Assembly: GCA_034440595.1 (NCBI GenBank)
Contig: JAWXCH010000297.1
Span: 1 to 11,192 of the forward strand
From: JAWXCH01 sp034440595
GTDB lineage: Bacteria > Planctomycetota > Planctomycetia > Pirellulales > JALHPA01
DNA: 11,192 nucleotides
Reading direction: 5' to 3'
The notes beneath the pieces were generated by a model, which was not told the DNA's origin, did no database searches, and worked only from the letters and a program-made list of their open reading frames with translations. A program made the translations under genes and the position numbers. Shown here piece by piece: positions 1-8,194 of this stretch; positions within the stretch are counted from its first letter, which is position 1, and each line of letters starts with the position of its first letter.

Positions 1-58
1 ACCTACAATGATCGCTTGGAACTCAACTATTGTCCCAGGCGACCACTAGGACTCACTT
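1..58. other. Leader before the ThuA gene, possible end of an upstream gene
   Basis: These bases precede the first gene. The plus-strand frame starting at base 2 is open from the window edge to a TAG at 47-49, giving about 15 residues that could be the end of an upstream protein, but nothing in it is recognisable. An AGGA at 48-51, seven bases before the ATG at 59, could be the ribosome binding site of the next gene. If the upstream frame is real, its stop overlaps that site and the two genes would be closely coupled. This is only a possibility. Confidence 0.25.
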
Positions 59-1069
59 ATGCAACGAACACTCGCTTTATTGACGTTAATATTCTGTTAT
101 GCTGCAACTTGCCCCTGCTTCGGCGCGGAACCCTGGCTTGTCTCTGAAGGGAAAGCAGGACCGGGCGTCGGAAAAAAGATCGTCCTGATCAGCGGCGACG
201 AAGAATATCGTTCTGAAGAAGCGCTGCCGCAACTAGCCAAGATCCTGGCCGTGCGTCATGGCTTCCATTGCACCACGCTGTTTGCCATCGATCCAGAAAC
301 GGGCACAATCGCGCCCAATCAACAGGACAACATTCCAGGACTGGCTGTGCTAAAAACGGCCGACCTGGTTATTCTGGCGCTGAGGTTTCGCAATCTGCCG
401 GACGATCAGATGAAACTGTTCGTCGACTATGTGAATTCCGGCAAGCCACTTATCGGGATGCGGACATCAACCCATGCTTTTAGGATCCCAGCGGGCAAGA
501 CTTTTGCGAAATACAGCTTTGACAGCCAGGAGTGGCCCGGCGGCTTTGGTCGGCAGGTACTGGGCGAGACCTGGGTTGCTCATCACGGTGACCACGGCAA
601 AGAAAGTACACGTGGAATTCTCGTTCCAACCGAGCAAAACCATCCAATCCTACGTGGACTGCGGAATGGCGATATCTGGGCACCAACCGATGTCTACAAA
701 GTGACTCTGCCCCTGCCGGGTGACAGCAAACCGCTGGTTCTCGGTCAGGTCTTGCAGGGAATGAAGCCAGATGACCCGCCAGTCGCCGGCCCAAAAAACA
801 ACCCGATGATGCCGATCGCCTGGATCAAAAGCTATACTGGTTCAGCAGGTAAACCCACGCGAGTGTTCACCACGACATTGGGTGCATCGCAGGATTTATC
901 GAACGCCGGAACGCGCCGGCTGCTGGTCAATGCCAGCTACTGGGCTCTCGGCTTGGAAAACCAAATCAAGGCCGACAGCAATGTCGATCTGGTCGGAGAA
1001 TACCAACCGAGCAAGTTTAAATTCAACGGGGCCAAGCCGGGCGTTAAACCGGCGGATCTGGCAGACTGA
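59..1069 (+). CDS. Secreted ThuA-like domain protein
   Basis: A 336-residue protein with an N-terminal signal peptide: a hydrophobic stretch at about residues 5-20 and a likely cleavage after Phe-Gly-Ala at residue 23. The mature protein starts an alpha/beta fold of the ThuA type (class I glutamine-amidotransferase-like) at about residue 38, with strand KKIVLISGDEEYR. Typical family landmarks follow: GMRTSTHAF (133-141), WVAHHGDHG (172-180), IWAPTDVY (207-213), FTTTLGA (270-276) and a final NASYWALG (291-298). The family is named for trehalose utilisation, but its biochemical activity is poorly defined. In planctomycetes such secreted members are often linked to sugar or polysaccharide breakdown, so a carbohydrate role is inference. 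An AGGA seven bases upstream supports the ATG. The last 25 residues are polar and probably disordered. The family call is firm; the function is not. Confidence 0.85.
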   Translation: MQRTLALLTLIFCYAATCPCFGAEPWLVSEGKAGPGVGKKIVLISGDEEYRSEEALPQLAKILAVRHGFHCTTLFAIDPETGTIAPNQQDNIPGLAVLKTADLVILALRFRNLPDDQMKLFVDYVNSGKPLIGMRTSTHAFRIPAGKTFAKYSFDSQEWPGGFGRQVLGETWVAHHGDHGKESTRGILVPTEQNHPILRGLRNGDIWAPTDVYKVTLPLPGDSKPLVLGQVLQGMKPDDPPVAGPKNNPMMPIAWIKSYTGSAGKPTRVFTTTLGASQDLSNAGTRRLLVNASYWALGLENQIKADSNVDLVGEYQPSKFKFNGAKPGVKPADLAD

Positions 1070-1116
1070 TTGAAACCCGTGGCAGTTTTCGTCACAATGT
1101 AATAGGTGAGCTAATT

Positions 1117-1377
1117 ATGATCGGAACTGTAATTTCCTGGGCCGTTTTTGGTTTGGTTGTCGGCTGGATCGCAAGATTGCTCTACCCTGGCCCGCAAGCA
1201 CTGTCGCTTTTCAAGACAATGCTACTGGGCATCATCGGATCATTTGTCGGCGGATTCATCGTGTATCTATTTAGAGGTGCGCCCGATCACCCGTTTGAAG
1301 GAGCCGGTTGGATCATGTCGATCATTGGCTCAATCCTCGTTGTCTGGTCGGGTCTGTTTATTTCCAAGCAACGCTAG
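1117..1377 (+). CDS. GlsB/YeaQ/YmgE-family small membrane protein
   Basis: An 86-residue, almost wholly hydrophobic protein with three predicted membrane helices (about residues 3-21, 32-53 and 64-82). The glycine-rich pattern matches the transglycosylase-associated family (GlsB/YeaQ/YmgE): a GLVVGWIARLLYPG motif after helix 1, then MLLGIIGSFVGGF in helix 2. Family members are about 80-90 residues long, so this one is complete. They sit in the inner membrane and are linked to general stress responses in enterococci and enterobacteria, with the mechanism unknown. An AGGTGAG at 1104-1110, six bases before the ATG, is a fair ribosome binding site. The 47-base gap to the ThuA gene allows co-transcription, but no functional link is evident. 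The gene ends 23 bases before the convergent efflux channel gene, and no clear terminator lies between. Confidence 0.85.
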   Translation: MIGTVISWAVFGLVVGWIARLLYPGPQALSLFKTMLLGIIGSFVGGFIVYLFRGAPDHPFEGAGWIMSIIGSILVVWSGLFISKQR

Positions 1378-1400
1378 GGGTTCTGGCCGGCAAAATTGCC

Positions 1401-3080
1401 CTAAGGCACCTGCGGCGTTTTGGCTGGCGTAGCCGCACCTGCGCCGGGAAATGGATTCGGAGGCGGCGGCGGAACAGCTTCCGGTGCTGGCAGTTCCTGC
1501 TGGTTCACATCTGGCAATGGCACCGGTTCGATCCATGACCCTGCACCGGCCGGGTCCAGGCGAATCTGCCAGCCACCACCCAGCGCCCGGTAAAGTCGCA
1601 CCAAACTCAGCGCGATCTCTCCCTCGGACTGCGCAAGAGCGTCTTGCTGCTGTACCAAGAAGTACTCGGCAAAGAACACGCGGCCAAAGTCAGCACGTCC
1701 ACCCCGATAGAGCGCATTCACCAGATTGCGCGACTCCTCGGCGGCCTTGACACCTTCTCGCAGGATCTGTGCCTGCCGTTGCGATTTCAAAAATGCGACG
1801 ATGGAATCCTCGGCCTCGCGGTTGGCATTCAGCACCACATTCTGATAGCTCGTGGCAAGTTGCATGAACCGCGATTGTTCCACCGCCACGTAGTTGCGCA
1901 GCCGTCCATAGTTCAAAATATTCCAGTTAAACGACGGCCCAACATTACCACCGATTGCCGATCCTTTGAACAAATCCGAAAACTGGCTGGCACGCACAAA
2001 AATTGAACCATTGATCGTAAACGCCGGGTACATGTCACTCTCGGCAATACCGATCCGCGCACTCTGTGCGGCCACCAGGCGTTCGGCCCTCCGCACGTCC
2101 GGCCGTCGTCGGATTAACTCGGCTGGAATCCCAACGGCAACCATTGGAGGTGCTCGCGGAATCGGAGTGGTGGTGCCGAGCAGCCGCGTGAGATCCTGCG
2201 GCGGCATTCCCATCAGCACACACAGTCGATTCTGGGCTTGCCGCAGTCGCGTTTCAAACACAGGAATCGTGGCCTCGGTCTGCGCGACGTTACTCTTGGC
2301 CTCAGTAACGTCCAACTTACTGGCGGCCCCCTCGTCCAATTTAATGTTTGCCAGGTCCAACGAGCCAGTCTGCGATCCGACGTTGGCTACGGCATAACGG
2401 ATTCGCTGCTCGAGCGTACGAATGTCCACATACGCCTCGGCCACGTCACTGAGCAACACAACCAGTACATCGTCGTAGTTTTCAACCGAGGCATCTAACT
2501 CCGCGTCGGCCGCTTCGATCGAACGGCGGAACCTGCCCCAAAAGTCAAGTTCCCACGCGAGTTGTGCACCCCCGCTCCAGACGCTGAAGTTCCGAGGGAA
2601 ACCGGGTCCACCACCGCCGGCAACAAAACCAACTTCCTGACTCAGTTGCTGGCGGCTGTATGCACCAACCGCCTGCTGCGTTTGAGGAAACCAGTTACCA
2701 ACGGCGATGCCCAGAATGGCGCGCGACTCGACCACTCGGAAACCGGCCTCGCGAAGCGTCAGGTTCTGCGCGTAGGCGTTTTGCACCAATGCGTCTAGGA
2801 CCGGGTCGCGAAACACCTGCCACCAGGCGTTTTCGATCGGTGGATCGTTGCTGATACGCTGATCCCGCGAGTCGATCCAGTTGTCAGAAATTGGCACGGC
2901 CGGTTTGCGATAGTTTGGACCGACCTTGAATCCGTTGGCAATGTATTCGCGGCAGCCGGTCATGCAGCCGCCGGAAGCTGCCACGAGCAACACAGTCGCC
3001 AGTAGGCAGACGTGCCGAGCGATATCTCGCGGCGGTCGACACGACAACTCTTTAGTTCTTGCGGCCTGCCTGAAGTGCAT
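1401..3080 (-). CDS. RND efflux outer-membrane channel lipoprotein, NodT/OprM type
   Basis: A 559-residue TolC/OprM-like outer membrane factor, the exit duct of a tripartite efflux pump. The export signal has a hydrophobic core at about residues 24-36, followed by cysteines at 39 and 43. Either could be the lipidated one, and MTGC at 40-43 is the better lipobox. NodT-type landmarks are KVGPNYRKPAVP (52-63), a first outer-membrane efflux repeat (about 85-300) with LAWELDFWGRFRRS (174-187), and a second (about 315-500) opening with ELIRRRPDVRRAE (321-333). The conserved region ends at GGGW (501-504). About 55 proline-rich residues follow, including a run of five prolines, beyond the usual end of the family. 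ATG at 3080 is chosen because GGGAGG stands five bases upstream. The gene follows the pump gene after 425 bases on the same strand and is almost certainly its partner. Confidence 0.92.
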   Translation of the reverse strand: MHFRQAARTKELSCRPPRDIARHVCLLATVLLVAASGGCMTGCREYIANGFKVGPNYRKPAVPISDNWIDSRDQRISNDPPIENAWWQVFRDPVLDALVQNAYAQNLTLREAGFRVVESRAILGIAVGNWFPQTQQAVGAYSRQQLSQEVGFVAGGGGPGFPRNFSVWSGGAQLAWELDFWGRFRRSIEAADAELDASVENYDDVLVVLLSDVAEAYVDIRTLEQRIRYAVANVGSQTGSLDLANIKLDEGAASKLDVTEAKSNVAQTEATIPVFETRLRQAQNRLCVLMGMPPQDLTRLLGTTTPIPRAPPMVAVGIPAELIRRRPDVRRAERLVAAQSARIGIAESDMYPAFTINGSIFVRASQFSDLFKGSAIGGNVGPSFNWNILNYGRLRNYVAVEQSRFMQLATSYQNVVLNANREAEDSIVAFLKSQRQAQILREGVKAAEESRNLVNALYRGGRADFGRVFFAEYFLVQQQDALAQSEGEIALSLVRLYRALGGGWQIRLDPAGAGSWIEPVPLPDVNQQELPAPEAVPPPPPNPFPGAGAATPAKTPQVP

Positions 3081-3085
3081 CCCCG

Positions 3086-3091
3086 CCTCCC
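3086..3091 (-). promoter_or_regulatory. Ribosome binding site of the efflux channel gene
   Basis: On the minus strand this reads GGGAGG, five bases before the ATG at 3080. It fixes the start codon and shows that the channel gene is translated independently of the pump gene 425 bases upstream. Confidence 0.7.
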
Positions 3092-3317
3092 TGCGTCACA
3101 CTGGAATCGTCCGGTTCTAACTTGGTTATCGGCTGTAGCTATCGGCACGAATAAGCCGCAAGTGCGCAACATGCCGTCGCAGCCGATTGTGACAGCGGCA
3201 TAAGCGTTAGAGTTGCCTTAGACGGACGGAGAAGTGCGGCTTTTGCCGCTGCTAACGGTCAGGAAGACTTTGTTGGCAGCCGTGCGACCGTGATAACCGT
3301 AAAACTCGATGCTAGGA

Positions 3318-3337
3318 TTAGCCCGGTTTAGCCCGGT
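3318..3337. repeat. Tandem 10-bp duplication
   Basis: The unit TTAGCCCGGT occurs twice in direct succession with no mismatch, inside the non-coding spacer between pump and channel genes. No function is evident. It may be a replication-slippage duplication or a fragment related to the TAGCCC-containing hairpin repeats of this window. Confidence 0.6.
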
Positions 3338-3463
3338 CGAGCGGCACCAAAAAGAGGGGTAATCGGCAACAAGCGGCGGCGCGAAGCACTGAGTGTCTGC
3401 GCCACGAAAGCATGAAACCGGACGCAAGCGGGCTGGCGGCTGATGTTCTGTCTTCGATTCTAT

Positions 3464-3489
3464 CAGCCACTGGGCGCTAGCCCGTGGTT
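3464..3489 (+). repeat. Half copy of the dispersed GGCGCTAGCC hairpin repeat
   Basis: These 26 bases match the reverse complement of the right arm of the hairpin at 10812-10874 at 21 of 26 positions, with a 13-base identical core TGGGCGCTAGCCC. The opposite arm is not present downstream. On the upstream side the GGCTGAT at 3438-3444 pairs with ATCAGCC at 3462-3468 and may be a remnant of the element's other end. It lies 16 bases beyond the stop codon of the pump gene. The two copies point to a repeat family dispersed in intergenic DNA. Confidence 0.6.
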
Positions 3490-3505
3490 CTTACGGCAGT
3501 GATTC

Positions 3506-6500
3506 TCAGTGGACTTTCGGCAAATGAGTAGAGCTGCCGTTGGATCCATTCTTACCGCTCGGTTGGTCGCTGTCGCGGTGCGGGCCATGATGCATAGCGG
3601 GCGAGGTACTATTGATCGCTTCCGGAGGTTCCGTGCTGGCCTCCTGCATGTCTGAACCAGTAACCTTCTCAAAAGCAAGCGGTTTCCACCATTCGTTGAT
3701 GTTCTGAAAAATCAAGAAAAAGACCGGCACAAAGAACACTGCCAAAATGGTCGAAGCGATCATCCCGCCAAACACAGCGGTTCCTAACGCCTGTTGGCCG
3801 GCGGCACCGGCACCATCGGCAATCACCAAAGGGAATACCCCTAGAATAAACGCAAACGAAGTCATCAAAATCGGCCGGAATCGCAGCCGTGCTGCTTCGA
3901 CCGCTGCGTCGTAAATACTGTGCCCTTCGTTGCGCAAATCGCGCGCGTATTCGACAATCAGAATCGCGTTCTTGCTAGCCAAGGCAATAATCAGCACGAT
4001 GCCAATCTGCGTGTAAATATTATTGTCCATGCCGCGCAGAGAAACTGCCGCAATCGCACCCAGTAGACCCAACGGCACAACCATGAGCACCGCCGCCGGC
4101 GTGATCCAGCTTTCGTACTGTGCCGCGAGGACCATGTACACCAGTAGCACGGCAAACGCAAAGATCAAGATGGCTTCACCGCCAACCTTCTTTTCCTGGT
4201 AGGACATATCGGTCCACTCGTAGCCCATCGAACTGGGAATCTGTTGCTGCGCAAATCGCTCCATCAATTCCAGGGCGTCGCCCGAACTGAATCCGGGGCC
4301 TGGCTCCCCCGATATCGACGCAGTCGGATACAAATTATATCGCGTGATGATCTGAGGACCGTAAGAGCGTTCGACCTTTACAATCGACCCAAGGGGAATC
4401 ATTTCTCCTTGTCGATTGCGAACTTCGAGCCGAAGAATATCGCTCGGATCGACACGAAATGCTTCGTCAGCTTGGACGCGAACCTGAAATGTACGGCCGA
4501 ACTTGTTGAAGTCATTCACATACGCCGATCCCAAGGAAGCCTGCAAAGTGCCAAAGACGCTGGACAAGGGAATGTCCAACGCCTTTACTTTTACGCGGTC
4601 AACATCCACATGGAGTTGAGGAACTCCTGAGCGGAATGACGAGTAGATGTTCTTAAGGCTATCCTTTTGATTTCCTGCCGCTGCGACGATTCCTTCCACA
4701 ACCTTCTGCAGTTCTTCGAGGCCAACGGCGGCCTGATCTTCGATCTGCATTTTGAAGCCACTGCCGACACCGAGACCACGGATCGGCGGTGGCGGAAAGC
4801 CAATAATCCGGGCTTCCTTGATCGCGGCAAACTTTTGTAAGAGTCCTCCGATCAACTCTCCCTGCGATAGACCTGGGCCGTGTCGTTCACTCCAATCCTT
4901 GAACATGATGAAAAAGGTCGCCGAGTTTGAAGCGATGCTGCCATCCAACAAGGACAGCCCACCAATGCCAAAATACTCTTCCAAACCGTCACTTTCGGCA
5001 AGGATCGCATTCACCTGGTTAATGACTTCACGCGTGCGGTGAAGTGACGCGGCATCAGGCAATTGAACGGCAACAATAAAGTACCCTTGATCCTCGATTG
5101 GCAAGAATCCGGTCGGAACGCGGTTGTACCACCAGCCGGTCAGTCCAACCAAACCGACAAACAACAGGATCATCACCGCGGCAAAGCGCAGCGTCCGGCG
5201 AATGATTGCAGTGTATGCACGCTCTACAGCCTCATAACAATAATTGAAACCGCGGAAGAAGAAGTTCTTTTTCTTACGAGCAGGCCGAAGCCAGACGGCG
5301 CACTGAGCCGGCTTTAATGTCACGGCATTGATCGCACTGATCAAGGCGGTGGCTGCGATTGTCAACGCAAATTGCCGGTAGAGCTGCCCGGTAACTCCGC
5401 CGAGAAACGCCGTTGGAAGAAACACCGCCATCAAAACCAGCGTGATGCCAATGATCGGCCCCAGCACCTGGTCCATGGCTCGGATCGTGGCCTGCTTCGG
5501 CTGCATTCCCTGCTCAATGTTATGCGCGGCCGCTTCGACGATCACGATCGCATCGTCCACTACGATACCGATTGCCAGCACCAAGCCAAACAAGGTCAGC
5601 ATATTGACCGAGAAACCCAGCGCAGCCATCGCCGCAAATGCACCGATTATCGTGACCGGTACCGTGGTCGCCGGCACCAGCACCGCGCGCCAGTCCTGCA
5701 AGAAGACCATGATCACAATCAGCACCAAAATGCCAGCCTCGATCAGCGTCTTATACACTTCTGTAATCGAAGCACGAACAAACTTCGTTGTATCCAGAGG
5801 ATAGCTGTACTCCAGCCCCGGAGGGAATGCTCGGCTAAGCTTATTGTCGATCAGGTCACACACCGCGTCGCGGACCTCGAGTGCATTGGAACCTGGCAAC
5901 TGATAGATACCCAAGCTGGCGGTTGGAATACCGTTCTTGAGCGAGAATTGATCGTACGACTGTGCCCCCAGTTCGATCTCAGCGACATCTTCCAGATAGG
6001 TAACACGTCCTTCCTCACCCGCCTTGATCACGATCTTCTCAAACTGACCTGGATCACTGAGCCGTCCCAACGCAGTCAGAATGTATTGAAAATTCTGCCT
6101 ATCCGGTGACGGTTGCTGGCCGATCTGACCGGCAGCCACCTGCACGTTCTGTTCTTGCACCGCCGAGATGACATCCTCGGTCGTCAGATTGCGGGCCTTG
6201 AGTTTGTCTGGATTCAACCAGATGCGCATGCTGTAACTCGTCGAACCAAAAACGCCGACTTCGCCGACGCCAGGGACGCGACTGATTTCATCACGCAATC
6301 GCAAGGTCGCATAGTTGGACAGGAAAAGACTGTTGTACTCGTCGTCTCTATCCGGAGCGGTCAAGCTGACAACCAGCATGATATTGGTCGATTGCGTCTT
6401 GACCGTGACACCCTGGCGACGGACCTCTTCTGGCAACAACGGTTCCGCGATGGCAACTCGGTTCTGCACCAGCACCTGTGCGTCATCCAAATTGGTGCCG

Positions 6501-6790
6501 ATTTCAAAGGTCACCGTCAGTGTGTAACCGCCCGTACTGGAACAGGTCGAGGACATGTAAAGCATGTTCTCGACGCCATTCACTTGCTGTTCGATCGGCG
6601 AGGCGACCGTGTCGGCCAATACCGACGCATTAGCTCCAGGATAGGTAGCGACGACCTGGACGGTCGGCGGTGTAATCTCGGGGTACTGCTCGATCGGTAG
6701 CTGATACAGCGCAACGCCACCGATCAACATGGTCATCAGTGCGATGACGTTGGCAAAAACAGGTCGATCAATGAAGAAACGAGCGAACAC
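3506..6790 (-). CDS. RND multidrug efflux pump, HAE1 family inner-membrane permease
   Basis: A 1094-residue AcrB/MexB-like proton-driven pump that takes substrates from the periplasm and inner-membrane surface and passes them to the outer-membrane channel. The family start MFARFFIDRPVFA is followed by helix 1 (about 11-29). The fold shows the usual duplicated plan: porter domains at about 40-330 and 560-870, membrane helix groups at about 340-550 and 870-1030. Proton-relay residues are present: Asp412-Asp413 in GIVVDDAIVIVEA, Lys940 in ASKNAILIVEYARD and Arg970 in RLRFRPILMTS. The DD pair places it with HAE1 drug/hydrophobe pumps and not with metal-exporting CusA types. GTG at 6790 is the start because it opens the conserved N-terminus, 3 bases after the adaptor stop. 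A polar tail of about 60 residues (1035-1094) with five histidines and many Ser/Gly extends past AcrB length. The substrate cannot be told from sequence. Confidence 0.96.
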   Translation of the reverse strand: MFARFFIDRPVFANVIALMTMLIGGVALYQLPIEQYPEITPPTVQVVATYPGANASVLADTVASPIEQQVNGVENMLYMSSTCSSTGGYTLTVTFEIGTNLDDAQVLVQNRVAIAEPLLPEEVRRQGVTVKTQSTNIMLVVSLTAPDRDDEYNSLFLSNYATLRLRDEISRVPGVGEVGVFGSTSYSMRIWLNPDKLKARNLTTEDVISAVQEQNVQVAAGQIGQQPSPDRQNFQYILTALGRLSDPGQFEKIVIKAGEEGRVTYLEDVAEIELGAQSYDQFSLKNGIPTASLGIYQLPGSNALEVRDAVCDLIDNKLSRAFPPGLEYSYPLDTTKFVRASITEVYKTLIEAGILVLIVIMVFLQDWRAVLVPATTVPVTIIGAFAAMAALGFSVNMLTLFGLVLAIGIVVDDAIVIVEAAAHNIEQGMQPKQATIRAMDQVLGPIIGITLVLMAVFLPTAFLGGVTGQLYRQFALTIAATALISAINAVTLKPAQCAVWLRPARKKKNFFFRGFNYCYEAVERAYTAIIRRTLRFAAVMILLFVGLVGLTGWWYNRVPTGFLPIEDQGYFIVAVQLPDAASLHRTREVINQVNAILAESDGLEEYFGIGGLSLLDGSIASNSATFFIMFKDWSERHGPGLSQGELIGGLLQKFAAIKEARIIGFPPPPIRGLGVGSGFKMQIEDQAAVGLEELQKVVEGIVAAAGNQKDSLKNIYSSFRSGVPQLHVDVDRVKVKALDIPLSSVFGTLQASLGSAYVNDFNKFGRTFQVRVQADEAFRVDPSDILRLEVRNRQGEMIPLGSIVKVERSYGPQIITRYNLYPTASISGEPGPGFSSGDALELMERFAQQQIPSSMGYEWTDMSYQEKKVGGEAILIFAFAVLLVYMVLAAQYESWITPAAVLMVVPLGLLGAIAAVSLRGMDNNIYTQIGIVLIIALASKNAILIVEYARDLRNEGHSIYDAAVEAARLRFRPILMTSFAFILGVFPLVIADGAGAAGQQALGTAVFGGMIASTILAVFFVPVFFLIFQNINEWWKPLAFEKVTGSDMQEASTEPPEAINSTSPAMHHGPHRDSDQPSGKNGSNGSSTHLPKVH

Positions 6791-6793
6791 CGT

Positions 6794-8194
6794 TTATTGA
6801 TCTCCCTGCTGTTTTGCAGTGCCAACCGCTGCCTTCAGCGCACTTCCTGAAGCTTCTGCGGGATCCGAAGATACCGCCTCTGCTCTCACTTGCGGCTGCG
6901 AGTCAGTGCTGGGCGGTGCCGTTAGTACTACCGGTGGAACTGCGGTCGACTGCGCTGTCGACTGAATGCTGGAAGCTGGGATAGCCTTGGGAGTTTGTGT
7001 GCCTTTACTCGCCGTACCAGCCGCATTGGATAGCGAATTTTGTTTCTCCTTCTCGGACTGCGCATCCTCCGGAGTTACTGAAAAACCCGGTCGTGCCTGC
7101 TGCAATCCATTCACTACGACATCTTCGTCTCCTTTCAAGCCATCCTGGATGACTCGCATTCCGTCATGCAGAATTCCCAGCTTAACGGCACGATATTCGA
7201 CGATCCTAGCTTTTTCCGCATTGGGTGGCTTGACCACCAGCACAAAATTGCCACGCTGATCGCTTCCAATTGCGCGATCGGTCAGTAGCAGTCGCGGCGT
7301 CGGATCGCTGATCGGCAGCCGAACGCGAACAAACAGACCCGGAACCAGACTACCATCCTTGTTCTCAAAACTGGCACGCCATTGTTGTGTACCCGTCCTG
7401 GCATCGATACCGGTCTCCGTAAAGTCAACCTGACCTCGGAACGGATAGCCATCCTGTCCTGGTAAGGCCATACTAACTTCGGCAATGCCTGCGGAGCCGG
7501 GCTTCGCGCTGCGTTTCTGCTCCATCAGCCGCAGCACGTCACTTTCACTAACGGTGAAATAAGCGTGAATGGGAGAGTACTTTTCGATCGTGGTCAGTAC
7601 AGTTTTTTCGGCTTCGATGAGGTTGCCGATATCGACCATATGCCGACCGATTCGCCCGCTAATCGGTGCCAACACTCGCGTATAGCTCAAATTCAACTCA
7701 GCCTGCGTGATGGCCGCTTCGGCAGCCGCCTTGTCCGCACCGGCGGTGGACTGATTCGCAATCTTGACATCCAGTTCTTGTTGCGACAAAGCACCTCGAC
7801 GCACCAGTGGTTCGGTTCGCTTGACTTCAGCATCGGCCAGACTGAGCGCGGCAACCGCTTTCTGTAAATTGGCCTTTGCAGATGCCAGTGCAATTTCAAA
7901 TGGTGCCGGTTCAATCACAAACAGCAATTGATCCTTCTCCACCGTCGCGCCGTCAATAAATTCGATGCGCTGCAAGTACCCACTCACCCTGGCTCGGATC
8001 GTAACCATCTCTTGAGCACGGGTGGATCCAGTAAATTCGAGAAAGTCCACGACCTCCTTGACCTGCGGGCGATCCACGGTAACAGCCGGAGGCGGAAACG
8101 TTGGCAGAGGGGGAGGCTGACCGCAACCGCTTACTGTGCCGACGACCGTTAGCATTCCCAACAGCAAGATGCAGCGATAAGGCAATGAAATCAT
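6794..8194 (-). CDS. RND efflux periplasmic adaptor lipoprotein, AcrA/MexA type
   Basis: A 466-residue membrane fusion protein that bridges the pump and the outer-membrane channel. The start is placed at ATG 8194, since it gives a textbook lipoprotein signal (hydrophobic core 8-22, lipobox Val-Ser-Gly-Cys with Cys24). The frame stays open upstream to a GTG at 8374, but those 60 residues would bury the signal. The order is a first half-lipoyl segment (about 62-95, ARVSGYLQRIEFIDGATVEKDQLLF), a helical hairpin (about 100-165), a second half-lipoyl segment ending SYTRVLAPISGRIGR (170-184), beta-barrel (about 205-295, with PGLFVRVRLP) and membrane-proximal domain (about 300-375). From residue 376 about 91 residues are rich in Ala, Ser, Thr, Pro and Gln and look disordered, which is unusual for AcrA-type adaptors. 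It is the first gene of the efflux operon, 3 bases before the pump start. Confidence 0.94.
   Translation of the reverse strand: MISLPYRCILLLGMLTVVGTVSGCGQPPPLPTFPPPAVTVDRPQVKEVVDFLEFTGSTRAQEMVTIRARVSGYLQRIEFIDGATVEKDQLLFVIEPAPFEIALASAKANLQKAVAALSLADAEVKRTEPLVRRGALSQQELDVKIANQSTAGADKAAAEAAITQAELNLSYTRVLAPISGRIGRHMVDIGNLIEAEKTVLTTIEKYSPIHAYFTVSESDVLRLMEQKRSAKPGSAGIAEVSMALPGQDGYPFRGQVDFTETGIDARTGTQQWRASFENKDGSLVPGLFVRVRLPISDPTPRLLLTDRAIGSDQRGNFVLVVKPPNAEKARIVEYRAVKLGILHDGMRVIQDGLKGDEDVVVNGLQQARPGFSVTPEDAQSEKEKQNSLSNAAGTASKGTQTPKAIPASSIQSTAQSTAVPPVVLTAPPSTDSQPQVRAEAVSSDPAEASGSALKAAVGTAKQQGDQ
6802..6806 (-). promoter_or_regulatory. Ribosome binding site of the efflux pump gene, inside the adaptor gene
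   Basis: On the minus strand this reads GGGAG, 11 bases before the GTG at 6790 and inside the last codons of the adaptor gene. Together with the 3-base gap between stop and start it suggests translational coupling of adaptor and pump. Confidence 0.5.

Larger units (their letters stand above)
3081..3505. other. Spacer between pump and channel genes
   Basis: This stretch of 425 bases has no convincing gene. A minus-strand frame of 69 codons (3427-3218) is open, but it lacks a ribosome binding site, a recognisable domain and normal protein composition, and it runs through the tandem repeat. Visible structure includes a small hairpin GCGGC-TTTT-GCCGC (3236-3249), a tandem 10-bp repeat (3318-3337), the dyad GGCTGAT/ATCAGCC (3438-3444 and 3462-3468) and the half-hairpin repeat at 3464-3489. 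Two copies of TATCGGC with 13-base spacing lie at 3127-3133 and 3140-3146, about 50-65 bases upstream of the channel start, where a promoter or operator would be expected. I could not identify a convincing -35/-10 pair. Confidence 0.5.

Noticed and set aside
1389..1400. GGCAAAATTGCC between the convergent stop codons as a bidirectional terminator
   Set aside because: The stem is only 4-5 bp with a loop of 2-4 bases and no T run on either side.
3218..3427. 69-codon minus-strand open frame in the pump-channel spacer
   Set aside because: It has no ribosome binding site, no recognisable family, runs through a tandem repeat, and its composition does not resemble the neighbouring proteins. A small gene is not excluded but is not supported.
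5372..6109. 245-codon plus-strand open frame inside the pump gene
   Set aside because: It is entirely antisense to conserved pump sequence including the DD motif region, and its translation is low-complexity His/Gln/Arg-rich. It is a shadow frame.
3506..6790. Pump as a heavy-metal exporter because of the His-containing tail
   Set aside because: The membrane core carries the Asp-Asp pair of HAE1 pumps and not the CusA-type motif. Five scattered tail histidines are not enough to infer metal transport.
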